A stretch of DNA of 64,000 nucleotides, from the NCBI GenBank assembly GCA_964509475.1, contig CAZDXJ010000004.1, positions 1-64,000 of the forward strand, in the 5' to 3' direction. Shown here piece by piece: positions 8,769-18,927 of this stretch. The notes beneath the pieces are model-generated. The model saw only the letters and a program-made list of their open reading frames with translations, ran no database searches and was not told the origin of the DNA. The position numbers were made by a program, and so were the translations under genes. The stretch is from CAZDXJ01 sp964509475 (GTDB taxonomy: Bacteria > Pseudomonadota > Gammaproteobacteria > Methylococcales > Methylomonadaceae). The first letter of the stretch is position 1, and the number at the start of each line of letters is the position of its first letter.

Positions 8769-10784
8769 TTATTTTATCCGCATTCCGGCGATGGCGCCTG
8801 CATCGGGCTGTAACAGCCATAAATCCTGACCGCCGGGTCCTGCCGCCAGAACCATGCCCTCGGACAGGCCAAAGCGCATTTTGCGTGGTTTCAGGTTGGC
8901 GACCACGACGGTTAATTTACCTTCCAGTTGCTCAGGATTGTAAGCAGATTTTATGCCAGCAAAAACCGTGCGGGTTTCATCACCTATATCGACCGTCAAT
9001 TGCAGTAATTTATCCGCTCCCTCAATCGGCTCGGCTTTGACGATACGCGCCACCCGCAAATCCAGTTTGGCGAAATCGGCATATTCGATTGAATCGGCAA
9101 TCGGCTCGAACTGGCGGTTTTTTTCCGGATCCGGGGTTTCCAGGCTTTCCCTGGAGGCGTTGATGATCGCCTCGATCTTGTCCGGATCAACGCGTGTCAT
9201 CAGCGGTTTGAACGGCTTTATCGTATGCCCCAGCAAAGGTTGTACATTATCCGGCCAGGATTGTGGGCCGATGTTTAAAAACGCTTCAGCTTGCCGGGCC
9301 AGTTCCGGCAACACCGGCCGTAAATACGCGACCAACAGGCGGAACAGATTGATGCCCATCGAGCAGATATCATGCAATTGGGCATCACAGCCTTGTTGTT
9401 TGGCGATGACCCAGGGTTTATGTTCATCGATATATTGATTGGCTTTGTCCGCCAGGGCCATGATTTTGCGCATGGCCTTGCCGAACTCGCGCTGTTCATA
9501 CAAATCGGCAATCCGGGCATTGGCGCTTACAAATTGTTTAAACAAGGGTTCATCGGCGCATTGCATGGACAAGGTGTTGTCGAAACGCTTGTTAAGAAAA
9601 CCACTGCAACGGCTGGCGATATTGACTACCTTGCCGACCAGATCGGAATTGACCCGCTGGCTGAAATCATCAAAACTCAGATCGATATCATCGACCCCGG
9701 AACCCAGTTTGGCGGCAAAATAATAGCGCAGATATTCCGGGTTGAGGTACTCCAGATAAGTACGCGCCTTGATGAAGGTGCCGCGCGACTTGGACATTTT
9801 CTCGCCATTGACGGTCAAAAAACCGTGCGCGAAAATCGCGCTGGGGGTTCTGAAACCGGCGCCCGCCAGCATCGCCGGCCAGAACAGGGCGTGAAAATAA
9901 ATAATATCCTTACCGATAAAATGGTATAGTTCGGCTTTGGAATCCTGTCCCCAAAACGCATCAAAATCCAGGCCTTCCCGATCACACAGATTTTTAAAAC
10001 TGGCCATGTAACCGATGGGCGCATCCAGCCAGACATAAAAATATTTCCCCGGAGCACCTGGAATTTCAAAACCAAAATAAGGCGCATCGCGGGAAATGTC
10101 CCACTCCTGCAAACCACCTTGCAGCCATTCATTCAGTTTGTTGGTCACTTCCGCCTGCAAATGTCCGGCCTGGGTCCAGCGGGTCAGCATTTCGGTAAAA
10201 TCGGCCAGTTTGAAAAAATAATGCACCGATTCCTTTTCCACCGGTTTTGCGCCACTGATAACCGACACCGGGTTTTTCAAATCCGTCGGCGCATAGGTCG
10301 CGCCACAAACTTCGCAACTGTCACCGTGCTGATTGGGCGCCGCGCATTTCGGACATTCGCCTTTGATAAAGCGGTCGGGCAAAAACATCTGCTTGACCGG
10401 ATCATAAGCCTGCACAATAGGCCGCGAGGTAATATGGCCGGCATCGTCCAGGCGCTGATAAACCCGTTCGGAAAGTGTCTTGTTTTCCGGTGAATGGGTG
10501 CTGTGGTAATTGTCAAAGGCCACCCCAAAGGCGTCGAAATCGGCGCGATGTTCCTGCTTGACCTGTTCGATCAGCTGCTCGGGTGTGATGCCTTCGCTGT
10601 CGGCTTTCAGCATAATCGGTGTGCCGTGGGTATCATCGGCACAAACGAAATAACATTCATGGCCACGCTGTTTCTGGAAGCGCACCCAGATATCGGTTTG
10701 AATATACTCAACCAGATGACCCAAATGGATCGGGCCATTCGCATAAGGCAAAGCACTGGTCACAAGAATTTTTCTATCCGGCAT
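8769..10784 (-). CDS. metG: methionyl-tRNA synthetase
   Basis: A 671-residue class I aminoacyl-tRNA synthetase that charges tRNA(Met). The HIGH-type motif is HLGH in [10 protein letters not shown] near residue 20, and KMSKS is at about 333 in GEKMSKSRG. The zinc knuckle is two pairs, CPKC and CEVC, at about residues 143-160. The C-terminal 110 residues form the EMAP-II/Arc1p-like tRNA-binding domain ([20 protein letters not shown]), as in the long dimeric E. coli type. The gene diverges from mrp, an arrangement conserved in enterics and other gammaproteobacteria. The start is the ATG at 10784. Confidence 0.98.
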   Translation of the reverse strand: MPDRKILVTSALPYANGPIHLGHLVEYIQTDIWVRFQKQRGHECYFVCADDTHGTPIMLKADSEGITPEQLIEQVKQEHRADFDAFGVAFDNYHSTHSPENKTLSERVYQRLDDAGHITSRPIVQAYDPVKQMFLPDRFIKGECPKCAAPNQHGDSCEVCGATYAPTDLKNPVSVISGAKPVEKESVHYFFKLADFTEMLTRWTQAGHLQAEVTNKLNEWLQGGLQEWDISRDAPYFGFEIPGAPGKYFYVWLDAPIGYMASFKNLCDREGLDFDAFWGQDSKAELYHFIGKDIIYFHALFWPAMLAGAGFRTPSAIFAHGFLTVNGEKMSKSRGTFIKARTYLEYLNPEYLRYYFAAKLGSGVDDIDLSFDDFSQRVNSDLVGKVVNIASRCSGFLNKRFDNTLSMQCADEPLFKQFVSANARIADLYEQREFGKAMRKIMALADKANQYIDEHKPWVIAKQQGCDAQLHDICSMGINLFRLLVAYLRPVLPELARQAEAFLNIGPQSWPDNVQPLLGHTIKPFKPLMTRVDPDKIEAIINASRESLETPDPEKNRQFEPIADSIEYADFAKLDLRVARIVKAEPIEGADKLLQLTVDIGDETRTVFAGIKSAYNPEQLEGKLTVVVANLKPRKMRFGLSEGMVLAAGPGGQDLWLLQPDAGAIAGMRIK

Positions 10785-10940
10785 AATCAGGTGTTTGGAT
10801 TTAGACTAAACAAACCGTATATTATGGCATAATTAACGCATAATTTCAGTTCCATACAGGTTTCATCCCTCTATTCTATCAAATCCTGTAAAATACCAAG
10901 TAATTTACTCAAGTTTATTTTTATATTGTAAGGAAGAACC

Positions 10941-12032
10941 ATGACCCAAATTGTTGAAGCGGATATTAAACATCAGCTGGAAACGCTTATCGATCCTCAT
11001 TTGGAACAGAATCTGGTTGCGGCCGGATCGGTAAAAAACATAAGTCTTGACGGTAATAAGGTCACGCTTGATATCTGCCTGGGTTATCCGGCAATGGGGT
11101 ATATCGAAACCCTGCGCACCGAAATCGGGCAATGCCTGCGCAAAATAGCCGGAATCGGTGCAATCCAGATCAACATCAGCATTAGCATCATTGCTCATTC
11201 GGTTCAGCAAACCTTGAAACCCCTGCCCCAGATCAAAAATATCGTCGCCGTTGCTTCCGGCAAAGGTGGCGTTGGCAAATCCACCACGGCGGTCAATCTG
11301 GCCCTGGCCCTGCATAGTGAAGGCGCTCAGGTCGGCATTCTCGATGCCGATATTTACGGTCCCAGTGTTCCAACCATGCTAGGGCTTTCCGGCTATCCGG
11401 AAAGCCCTGACAACAAAACCATGAACCCCAAAATCGCTTATGGCTTGCAAAGCATTTCCATCGGTTATCTGATCGATGCCGAGCAGCCCATGATCTGGCG
11501 CGGCCCGATGGTTACCGGCGCCTTGCAGCAATTGTTAAATGACACTAATTGGCGTGATTTGGATTATCTGGTCGTTGATCTGCCGCCCGGAACCGGCGAT
11601 ATTCAACTTACCCTGTCCCAGCAAATACCCGTCAGCGGCGCTGTCATTGTGACCACGCCGCAGGATATCGCCCTGTTGGATGCAAGACGCGGATTGAAAA
11701 TGTTTGAGAAGGTTAATGTGCCGGTATTGGGCATCATCGAAAACATGAGTAGCCATATTTGCAGCAACTGTGGTCATGAAGAAGCGATTTTTGGCTCTGG
11801 TGGTGGCCAGACCATGGCGCAAAAATACGCTGTTGATTTGCTGGGCACCTTGCCGCTGGATATCCATATCCGTGAACAGGCGGACAGTGGCAGGCCGACC
11901 GTGGTTGCCGATCCCGACAGCCCGGTTGCGCAAAGCTATCGTTTGATCGCGCGTAAAATGGCGGCGAAATTGTCCCGCCAAGCCAGGGATTACAGCAGCA
12001 AATTTCCCAATATCGTGATTCAGAATACTTGA
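10941..12032 (+). CDS. mrp: Mrp/ApbC family P-loop Fe-S cluster carrier ATPase
   Basis: A 363-residue protein. An N-terminal MIP18/DUF59-like domain (residues 1-90) is followed by a MinD-type ATPase domain with the deviant Walker A GKGGVGKST (residues about 111-119) and a VDLPPGTGD switch segment. A C-x2-C motif in HICSNCGHEE (about residue 275) is the cluster-binding pair that holds a bridging 4Fe-4S cluster between two subunits in the family. It should deliver Fe-S clusters to apoproteins. The ATG at 10941 has a good AAGGAAG ribosome site. It diverges from metG across a 156-bp shared promoter region. Confidence 0.95.
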   Translation: MTQIVEADIKHQLETLIDPHLEQNLVAAGSVKNISLDGNKVTLDICLGYPAMGYIETLRTEIGQCLRKIAGIGAIQINISISIIAHSVQQTLKPLPQIKNIVAVASGKGGVGKSTTAVNLALALHSEGAQVGILDADIYGPSVPTMLGLSGYPESPDNKTMNPKIAYGLQSISIGYLIDAEQPMIWRGPMVTGALQQLLNDTNWRDLDYLVVDLPPGTGDIQLTLSQQIPVSGAVIVTTPQDIALLDARRGLKMFEKVNVPVLGIIENMSSHICSNCGHEEAIFGSGGGQTMAQKYAVDLLGTLPLDIHIREQADSGRPTVVADPDSPVAQSYRLIARKMAAKLSRQARDYSSKFPNIVIQNT

Positions 12033-12139
12033 AGGGAAACGCCTGCCGGAACCGCCCTGCAGAATCAGGAATACGACGCAGCGTAGGCTCGATCACCTGC
12101 CTGGTGGCAGACAGGAGCGTAGCGGATTGAGCTTGAGCG

Positions 12140-12209
12140 CAAGCCCGGCGCCGTGTTTTTTTAGGTATCGGGTTATGAAAACCTTTGCCGTAAACAGGGT
12201 GCTGGGCAA
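12140..12209 (+). repeat. dispersed repeat R3, copy 1
   Basis: About 70 bp. Its reverse complement recurs at 46333-46404 with a few differences. Shared landmarks are a T7 run, GGTTATGAAAACCTTTGCC and ACAGGGTGC. The two copies lie about 34 kb apart in inverted orientation. Confidence 0.8.
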
Positions 12210-12259
12210 TCTTCTTTTTTGGAAGCACGAACATCACGAAAGTTTTCCTGTTCATTATC

Positions 12260-12343
12260 TTTTGTGTTTTTCGTTTAATTCATTTGATATTCAAAATCCA
12301 CAAACCGGTCTGCCGACAGGCCGGCGTGGCCGCGTGCAGTATA
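12260..12343 (+). repeat. dispersed repeat R4, copy 1
   Basis: The reverse complement recurs at 62510-62574. Shared landmarks are TTTGTGTTTTTC, ATTTGATATTCAAAATCC and GTGGCCGCGTGCAGTATA. This copy carries an extra imperfect hairpin of about 20 bp (CCGGTCTGCCGACAGGCCGG at 12305-12324) that the 62.5 kb copy lacks. Confidence 0.8.
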
Positions 12344-12438
12344 CACTTGTGCCGGCTTGCAAAATGGAAAATGATGGGTTCCGGGGCAAAGCGATTCCAA
12401 GTACAATGGGTACGCTAATGTAACAGGCAACAGACAAT

Positions 12439-15165
12439 ATGAACGATAGCACACAAAAGCGCCTGATTTTGGTGGATGGCTCTTCCTTTTTATTTCGGGC
12501 TTACCATGCCATTCCGCCATTGACCGGACCCCAGGGGCAACCGACCAATGCCATTCATGGTGTGGCCAATATGCTGAAAAAATTATTGGCTGATCAGCAA
12601 ACGGACTATTTCACGGTGGTGTTCGATGCGCCGGGCAAAACCTTCCGGCATACGCTTTATGACGCCTATAAAGCACACAGGCCGCCGATGCCGGATGATT
12701 TGCGGGTTCAGATTGAGCCCTTGCACCGGCTGATCCGGGCTATGGGGCTGCCTTTGATTATGGAAACGGGGGTGGAAGCCGATGATGTTATCGGTGTTTT
12801 GGCGCGGCAGGCGGAACGGCAAGGGTTTAAAGTCATTATTTCGACCGGTGACAAGGATATGGCGCAACTGGTCAACGACAATATTGTCCTGGAAAATACC
12901 CTGTCCAATGTGCATCTGGACAGACAGGGCGTTATCGATAAATTTGGTGTGCCGCCAGAGTGGATTGTCGATTATCTGGCTTTGGTCGGTGATAGTGTGG
13001 ACAATATCCCAGGCGTACCGAAAGTGGGCCCCAAGACTGCGGCGAAATGGCTGCATCAGTTTGGCAGCCTGGATGCCATTATCGCCCATGCCGATCAGAT
13101 CAAAGGCAAGATTGGCGATAATTTGCGTGCCAGTCTGGAGTTTCTGCCTTTATCTCGACAATTAACAACGATTCAATGTGATTTGTCGCTGCCGTTCAGC
13201 ATCGAGGATTTGAAGCGTCAGCCTGAAAACCCAACCGAATTAAAAGCCCTGTTAACCGGGTTGGGTTTTTCGAGCTGGTTAAAACGATTGGACAATAGGG
13301 GGGGGCAAAGCCATTCTGAAACACCAGCATCGGTGGCGGAATCGACGCCGAAGCGGATAAAAGACTATGCGACCGTTCTGAGTTGGCCACAGTTCAAATT
13401 CTGGTTGCAAAAACTATCGGAGGCACAATTGTTTGCCCTGGACACTGAAACCACCAGTCTGGATTACAGCCAGGCCCGGATTGTTGGCATTTCGCTGTCT
13501 GTCGAGGTGGGTGAGGCGGCTTATATTCCGGTTGGCCATGATTACCCGGAAGTTCCCGAGCAGCTGGATCGAAGCCAGGTTTTGGAAAAATTGCGGCCTT
13601 TGCTGGAAGATCCGAAAAAAGCCAAACTGGGCCAGAACCTTAAATATGATGCCAATGTTCTGGCCAATCACGGTATTGAATTGCAAGGTATCGCGCACGA
13701 TACCATGTTGCAGTCTTATGTACTCAACAGTACCGCGACAAAACATAATATGGATGATTTGGCACGCACTTATTTGCAAATCGAAACCATTCATTATGAA
13801 GATGTCGCCGGCAAAGGTGCCAAACAAATTCCCTTTCAGGAAGTCCCTTTGCAACAGGCGGCGGAATATGCCGCCGAAGACGCCGATATCACGTTACGTT
13901 TGCATCGATACCTGTGGCCCAGATTGCAACAAAACAAGCCTTTGCAAGCACTTTATAACGATATTGAAATGCCGTTGCTGCCTGTTCTGTCGCGTATCGA
14001 GCGCAACGGGGTATTGCTGGATACTGCGATGCTGGCCCGGCAAAGTCAGGCGTTGGCCGAAAAAATCCATACTGTTGAGCAGCAAGCGCATGATCTGGCA
14101 GCTCAGGTTTTCAATCTGGGCTCTCCCAAGCAGATTCAGAGTATTCTCTATGATCAGCTGCAGTTGCCGGTTTTGAAAAAAACCCCGAAAGGACAACCTT
14201 CGACCTCCGAGTCAGTCTTGCAGGAATTGGCGATGGATTATCCATTACCCAAACGGATTCTGGAATTTCGCGGTTTAAGCAAGTTGAAGTCTACCTATAC
14301 CGATAAATTGCCTTTACAGGTCAACCAACAGACCGGGCGCGTGCATACCTCGTATCATCAGGCCGTTGCCGCAACCGGCCGCTTGTCTTCATCGGATCCC
14401 AATCTGCAAAATATTCCGATACGCAGTGAAGAAGGGCGGAAAATCCGTCAGGCATTTATCGCCCCGCCCGGTTACAAGCTGCTGGCTGCCGATTATTCAC
14501 AAATCGAGTTGCGTATCATGGCGCATTTGTCGGAAGACCCGGGATTATTGGCGGCTTTTGCCCAGGGTATGGATATTCACCGGGCCACGGCGGCTGAAGT
14601 GTTTGAGGTCGCACCCGATCAGGTGACTGCGGATTTACGGCGTTCGGCCAAAGCCATCAATTTTGGTCTGATCTATGGCATGTCATCTTTCGGTTTGGCG
14701 GCGCAGCTGGGTTTGACCCGAAAACAGGCGCAATCGTATATCGATTTGTATTTTGCCCGTTATCCCGGGGTAAAGGCTTATATGGAAAACATCAAAGAGA
14801 CCGCGAAACAGCAAGGTTTTGTCGAAACCTTGTTTGGCCGCCGTCTGTATCTGCCGGAAATCCGCTCACGCAATGCCGCCCGGCGTCAATATGCCGAACG
14901 CACGGCCATCAACGCGCCTATGCAGGGCAGCGCCGCCGATATTATCAAAAAAGCCATGATTGCCGCCGATGCCTGGATTCAACAGCATCAGGCCGAAGCC
15001 AAAATCATCATGCAGGTTCATGATGAACTGGTTTTTGAAATTGCCGAATCCAAAGTCACCGAATACAGTGAAACGATCCGTGAATTGATGAATTCGGCGG
15101 CCAGGCTGGATGTCCCTCTCCTGGTCGATATCGGTATCGGTGATAACTGGGATGAAGCCCATTAG
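12439..15165 (+). CDS. polA: DNA polymerase I
   Basis: A 908-residue family A polymerase with all three domains. The 5'-3' exonuclease (residues 1-290) has LVDGSSFLFRAYHA and clustered aspartates in VEADDVIG. The 3'-5' exonuclease (about 315-500) is probably active, because the DxE motif is intact in LDTETTS. The polymerase (about 540-908) has motif A LAADYSQIELR, the O-helix RRSAKAINFGLIYG and motif C MQVHDELVFE. It removes RNA primers and fills repair gaps. The start is the ATG at 12439; the ribosome site is weak. The CPBP protease gene starts 24 bp downstream. Confidence 0.98.
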   Translation: MNDSTQKRLILVDGSSFLFRAYHAIPPLTGPQGQPTNAIHGVANMLKKLLADQQTDYFTVVFDAPGKTFRHTLYDAYKAHRPPMPDDLRVQIEPLHRLIRAMGLPLIMETGVEADDVIGVLARQAERQGFKVIISTGDKDMAQLVNDNIVLENTLSNVHLDRQGVIDKFGVPPEWIVDYLALVGDSVDNIPGVPKVGPKTAAKWLHQFGSLDAIIAHADQIKGKIGDNLRASLEFLPLSRQLTTIQCDLSLPFSIEDLKRQPENPTELKALLTGLGFSSWLKRLDNRGGQSHSETPASVAESTPKRIKDYATVLSWPQFKFWLQKLSEAQLFALDTETTSLDYSQARIVGISLSVEVGEAAYIPVGHDYPEVPEQLDRSQVLEKLRPLLEDPKKAKLGQNLKYDANVLANHGIELQGIAHDTMLQSYVLNSTATKHNMDDLARTYLQIETIHYEDVAGKGAKQIPFQEVPLQQAAEYAAEDADITLRLHRYLWPRLQQNKPLQALYNDIEMPLLPVLSRIERNGVLLDTAMLARQSQALAEKIHTVEQQAHDLAAQVFNLGSPKQIQSILYDQLQLPVLKKTPKGQPSTSESVLQELAMDYPLPKRILEFRGLSKLKSTYTDKLPLQVNQQTGRVHTSYHQAVAATGRLSSSDPNLQNIPIRSEEGRKIRQAFIAPPGYKLLAADYSQIELRIMAHLSEDPGLLAAFAQGMDIHRATAAEVFEVAPDQVTADLRRSAKAINFGLIYGMSSFGLAAQLGLTRKQAQSYIDLYFARYPGVKAYMENIKETAKQQGFVETLFGRRLYLPEIRSRNAARRQYAERTAINAPMQGSAADIIKKAMIAADAWIQQHQAEAKIIMQVHDELVFEIAESKVTEYSETIRELMNSAARLDVPLLVDIGIGDNWDEAH

Positions 15166-15189
15166 GTTCAGATTTTATTTTCCAGATTT

Positions 15190-15822
15190 ATGAAACAGAC
15201 AACAAACGCCCCCCTTGTACAAACCCGTTTTTTTAAAACCGCTTGCTGGTTTGAGGGTTCGCTGATCCTGGTTGCGATGGCGCTCGGCTGGTTTGCCGAT
15301 ATCGATCCGTTTGTCAATATCAACTTTTCGGAACAGGCCCTGTTGTATGGCTTGCTGGGCACATTGCCCCTGGTGCTGGTTTTTGCGGCGCTTTATCAAA
15401 TGGATTTTGCAGCGCTTCGGAAAATCCGTCAGATTATGCTGGATACGATGGGGGCCAGCATGGATAAATTACACTGGGTTGATTTGCTGGTGTTGGCGGC
15501 AATTGCCGGCATTGCCGAAGAACTGCTGTTCCGTGGGGTCTTGCAACCCTGGATGGAAACAGTCTGGGGCATGACGGCCGGTTTGATTGTGAGTAATGTC
15601 GTGTTTGGACTGGTGCATGCGGTAACCCCCTTGTATGCGTTGTTGGCGGGCTTGGTGGGTGCTTATCTGGGCTTGTCGATGGATTACGGTGGCGAGCGTA
15701 ATCTGCTTACTCCGATTGTCATTCATGGAGCTTATGACTTCGTGGCGTTTCTTGTGGTTTTGGATTATTATCGAAAAAAAAAACAGGCTCTGAATCATAG
15801 GGCAAAGAATCGGGTTTTATGA
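15190..15822 (+). CDS. CPBP-family intramembrane protease-like protein
   Basis: A 210-residue protein with about five to six membrane helices. The Abi/CAAX-protease (CPBP) signature is complete: EELLFRG near residue 113, F-G-x2-H in FGLVHA near residue 140, and a C-terminal HGAYDF near 180. The two glutamates and two histidines form the expected metal-dependent active site. The substrate is unknown; family roles include prenyl-protein processing and bacteriocin self-immunity. It lies 24 bp after polA and may be co-transcribed with it. A perfect 7-bp inverted repeat (TAGCTGG/CCAGCTA, 15841-15860) follows the stop but has no T-tract. Confidence 0.9.
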   Translation: MKQTTNAPLVQTRFFKTACWFEGSLILVAMALGWFADIDPFVNINFSEQALLYGLLGTLPLVLVFAALYQMDFAALRKIRQIMLDTMGASMDKLHWVDLLVLAAIAGIAEELLFRGVLQPWMETVWGMTAGLIVSNVVFGLVHAVTPLYALLAGLVGAYLGLSMDYGGERNLLTPIVIHGAYDFVAFLVVLDYYRKKKQALNHRAKNRVL

Positions 15823-15973
15823 ATTGTAAATATTACGCCATAGCTGGTGCAATCCAGCTACATGGACGTCATGAATCGCTTAAATCCATAAATGCTCCCA
15901 ATGTATTGAAGTTTTTGGTCTGCAACTGGCGTTTCCAAACATCTGCTGGGAACATAAGCTCTCCTGGTTCACC

Positions 15974-17419
15974 TCAAAGCGCTTGATTCTTCTGGGTTTT
16001 TGATTTTTGTTTAAGTGCCGTGCCCAATTGTTTTTCCAGAGTGCTTTTTTCTTCAAGCAGTTTTTTACATTGCCGGTGCAATTTACGTACGATCTGTTTT
16101 AGCTGCTTGTTCTCTTCCGTCAGTTTTTCCACTTGCTCGGCAAGGCTTTCTTCGTAAGCCTCAATTTGTCCGATATCGAGACTGATTTCCGGTATTTCCG
16201 GTTCGGCGGCCGCCGGTTCCGGTTCAGGCGGGGCTGCATCACCGCTGTTTTCGCTGTCCTGCAGTGGCTCAATGTCTTGCCTGGATGGTTGGGTTTGAGA
16301 GATATCCTCATGATTTAAAATAAAACCAATGCCGTCATCAATATCAAAGGTCGCCGATGGCTTGTTAATGTCTTGTTTTATCGCGTTGATCCCACCTTGC
16401 AGAATCAAGGCTTCAAAATTGTATTTGAACAAAAGGAAAGCGGCAGCCTCGCTGATTTTTCCATCATCACAAATAACAACCACCTTCTGCTCCCGATCCA
16501 GATTTTTCATTTGCATACGCAAGGAAAAATAAGGCATATTGATGCTGCCTTCCAGATGCTTGACCTTATAATCATCCGGCAGACGCACATCGATAAGCTG
16601 GGCACCGGACTGCTGTTGTGTCAGCACTTGCTCATAATCAATAAATTGCTGCGATGGCTTCTTGATGAGTTCCAAAAAGTTTTCCTTGCTTAATCTTAAC
16701 AAGGAACAGTCGGTCATCGCCTTTACCGAAAAATTATTCGGTTCATCTGCAATCAGTGCGTCTTCACCAAAAGTATCTTTGCGGCGTAACTTGGCAAATA
16801 GGATTTCCCTGGCTTTGGCGCTGGGTTTTCTCGATAACTGGCAATAACCTTGCCTGATCAGGTAAAAATAATTACCTTCATCGCCCTGATCTATAATGCG
16901 GCTGCCTTTTTTAGAGTCGACCTCCTCAAATGCCAATAAAACCTGTTGCAGGTTTTGTGGTGACAAATGTCTGAACAATGGTATTCCCAGCAACATGCTC
17001 ATCCAGTCATCTTCTGTAATTTCATTGTCTTCGGCAACGACATAGCTGGTTTCCGGTTCAACGTAAACGGTAGGCGGCTTGTCCAGAAACTCACGCTTTA
17101 TACGGATATATCGAACAGAGGTTCTTGCTACCGCATCGATTTGGCGCGGGTTTTGGTGAGCGATTGCAAATTGGGCGGCAACGCTACCGGCCTTAATGGT
17201 TTCGATAACCAGTCCGTTGGCTTGCAGATTGATTTCACCATTGAGAAGATAAAACAACTCTTCGTCGTTGTCTCCTTTTTTGAACAGATAGCTTCCTTTA
17301 TTGGCCCGTTCGATGAACAGCTCCGTGCACAAGGCTTCAAAATGCAGACTGGGCAGAGTGGCCAAAGGGATGAACTTACGAATGGCTTGCCCTTCAATGG
17401 AATTAATATCGATGGCCAT
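15974..17419 (-). CDS. double cyclic-nucleotide-binding domain, rhodanese and coiled-coil protein
   Basis: A 481-residue soluble protein with an unusual domain string. Residues 15-115 are a degenerate cNMP-binding beta-roll (FKKGDNDEELFYLLNGEI). Residues 145-255 are a second, better kept one (IIDQGDEGNYFYLIRQG, then FGEDALI). Residues 258-350 are a rhodanese domain with the active-site cysteine in VVVICDDGKISEAA. A Pro/Glu-rich linker and a strong coiled coil (about 415-470) end the chain. The arginine that usually binds the cAMP phosphate is not obvious, so ligand binding is uncertain. It has no DNA-binding domain and is probably a signalling or scaffold protein. It diverges from the lipoprotein gene at 17575. 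Confidence 0.85.
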   Translation of the reverse strand: MAIDINSIEGQAIRKFIPLATLPSLHFEALCTELFIERANKGSYLFKKGDNDEELFYLLNGEINLQANGLVIETIKAGSVAAQFAIAHQNPRQIDAVARTSVRYIRIKREFLDKPPTVYVEPETSYVVAEDNEITEDDWMSMLLGIPLFRHLSPQNLQQVLLAFEEVDSKKGSRIIDQGDEGNYFYLIRQGYCQLSRKPSAKAREILFAKLRRKDTFGEDALIADEPNNFSVKAMTDCSLLRLSKENFLELIKKPSQQFIDYEQVLTQQQSGAQLIDVRLPDDYKVKHLEGSINMPYFSLRMQMKNLDREQKVVVICDDGKISEAAAFLLFKYNFEALILQGGINAIKQDINKPSATFDIDDGIGFILNHEDISQTQPSRQDIEPLQDSENSGDAAPPEPEPAAAEPEIPEISLDIGQIEAYEESLAEQVEKLTEENKQLKQIVRKLHRQCKKLLEEKSTLEKQLGTALKQKSKTQKNQAL

Positions 17420-17574
17420 GCAATTAATTTTCTAAATCGGAATATACAAATATGGACATTATGCAGTATAAAACAAGAATTGAAACATCTTAACATTATA
17501 GGCAGGTTTGTTATGATGCACTTGATCACGCTTTTTGGCAAGCAACGCTTTAAATCCGGAAAACGGGGAATACC

Positions 17575-18873
17575 ATGATGTCAAGAAACTTTATAGATAT
17601 GAAAAACAAGGGATTGTCAATATTGCCGATCCTCTGTTCTGTACTGGTTTTATCGGGATGCGCCAATTTTGGCAAAGGGGTTGCCGAAGCTGTACTTGAG
17701 AAAACCGAAGAAGAAGATGTCCGCGTTTGTGAGATATGGGGGGAGCGCTTTACCGGTATCAGCCAGCGTCTGCAAAAACAAAAAGGCAAAACCAAAGTCC
17801 TGATGACGCATGGTGTTGGGGTCCACAAACCGGGTTATGCTACCGAATTCATGGAAAAGCTGGCGGCTGAACTCGATTTACTGGTGCGTTCCAGAAACAG
17901 CAAGAACATCACTTTGACTGACCCTGAAAACCCTGGTAAAAATCTGGGAAATTTAAGGGTAACCCGGTACTTGAATGCAGATCGCAGCCAGGAAATGCTG
18001 TTTTATGAATTAACCTGGTCAAATATCACCGCACCGCAGAAAGCGTTGCTGGCTTTTGATAATTCCGGAGAATATTCCTTCCGAAGAACCCAAATCAACA
18101 ATATGCTCAAGGAATTTGCCAATGATACCGGGCCTGATCCGATTATTTATCTGGGAGAAAGCCGATCAGAAATTCTGACGGCGTTTGCCCAGTCTTTTTG
18201 CTGGATGGCGCAAGGTAACTGGGAAGATTTGCCAGCCAGTTTTGGCCAGCCCGTTTGTTCGATGTTGAATGGAAAGGCGGTAAATTATGTTCCGGTTGAT
18301 AACTATATTCTGGTGTCCCACAGTCTGGGCAGCCGCATCACGATAGATGGCATGCAGTTTATTGCTGAAAGAATGCAACGTTTCAAACCCGAATCGCACC
18401 AAAAAGCGGAAGCCGATGTTCTTATCAAGGCATTGCAAAAAAAACGCATACCCATTTTTATGTTGTCCAATCAATTGCCGATGTTGCAACTGGGCCGGGA
18501 ATTGCCGGAAATATCCAGTCAAAAAGCCAATTATTGTAAGCCTGATGCCCCCTATTATAACGAACGGATGGTCTCGCAGACCTCGATTATTGCCTTCAGC
18601 GATCCGAATGATTTGCTCAGTTATGCGATTCCGCCCGGTTTCAGCGATGCTTATATCGATTCCAGATTATGCGCCCGTGTGACCAATATCAATATCAATA
18701 TTGCTCATATAGTCGATATTTTCGGTCTTGGCAAATTGGCCAATCCTTTGGAGGCGCATATTGGCTATGACACCGATGATCGGGTTGTGGCGTTAATCGC
18801 CAGAGGCATAGGCCAGCCGGAGACGGCTGATATTGTGAAACAACGCTGCCAGTGGACGGAGTTGATCGATTAA
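17575..18873 (+). CDS. putative lipoprotein with alpha/beta-hydrolase-like motif
   Basis: A 432-residue protein I cannot place in a named family. The N-terminus (about residues 9-28) is a lipoprotein signal with the lipobox LSGC, so the mature protein should be lipid-anchored; Ala at +2 favours the outer membrane. Within it, VLMTHGVGVH (about residue 80) resembles the oxyanion-loop strand of hydrolases. YILVSHSLGSRI (about 243-254) has the G-x-S-x-G-like nucleophile elbow written S-H-S-L-G, so it may be a lipase or esterase. The start at 17575 follows a GGGGA ribosome site. It converges on gspB, with a 54-bp gap. Confidence 0.7.
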   Translation: MMSRNFIDMKNKGLSILPILCSVLVLSGCANFGKGVAEAVLEKTEEEDVRVCEIWGERFTGISQRLQKQKGKTKVLMTHGVGVHKPGYATEFMEKLAAELDLLVRSRNSKNITLTDPENPGKNLGNLRVTRYLNADRSQEMLFYELTWSNITAPQKALLAFDNSGEYSFRRTQINNMLKEFANDTGPDPIIYLGESRSEILTAFAQSFCWMAQGNWEDLPASFGQPVCSMLNGKAVNYVPVDNYILVSHSLGSRITIDGMQFIAERMQRFKPESHQKAEADVLIKALQKKRIPIFMLSNQLPMLQLGRELPEISSQKANYCKPDAPYYNERMVSQTSIIAFSDPNDLLSYAIPPGFSDAYIDSRLCARVTNININIAHIVDIFGLGKLANPLEAHIGYDTDDRVVALIARGIGQPETADIVKQRCQWTELID

Positions 18874-18927
18874 TGCAGGATATCAAGCCTGCGAATTTTG
18901 CAGGTGTTCCAAACAGCTTCTAAGTGG

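Larger units (their letters stand above)
12033..12438. other. intergenic repeat mosaic upstream of polA
   Basis: These 406 bp hold no convincing gene. At 12059-12135 is a diverged fragment of repeat R2 (AATACGACGCAGCG, then GATCACCTGCCTGGTGGCAG). R3 and R4 follow as separate entries. The short open frames here are repeat sequence, not genes. The polA promoter must lie in or beyond this material. Confidence 0.75.

Noticed and set aside
12127..12423. A 98-codon open frame between mrp and polA
   Set aside because: It is composed of R3 and R4 repeat sequence, and R3 recurs inverted at 46.3 kb in another context.
16373..16693. Gene on + opposite the cNMP/rhodanese gene
   Set aside because: It is an antisense open frame of a long, well supported - strand gene, with no ribosome site or domain.
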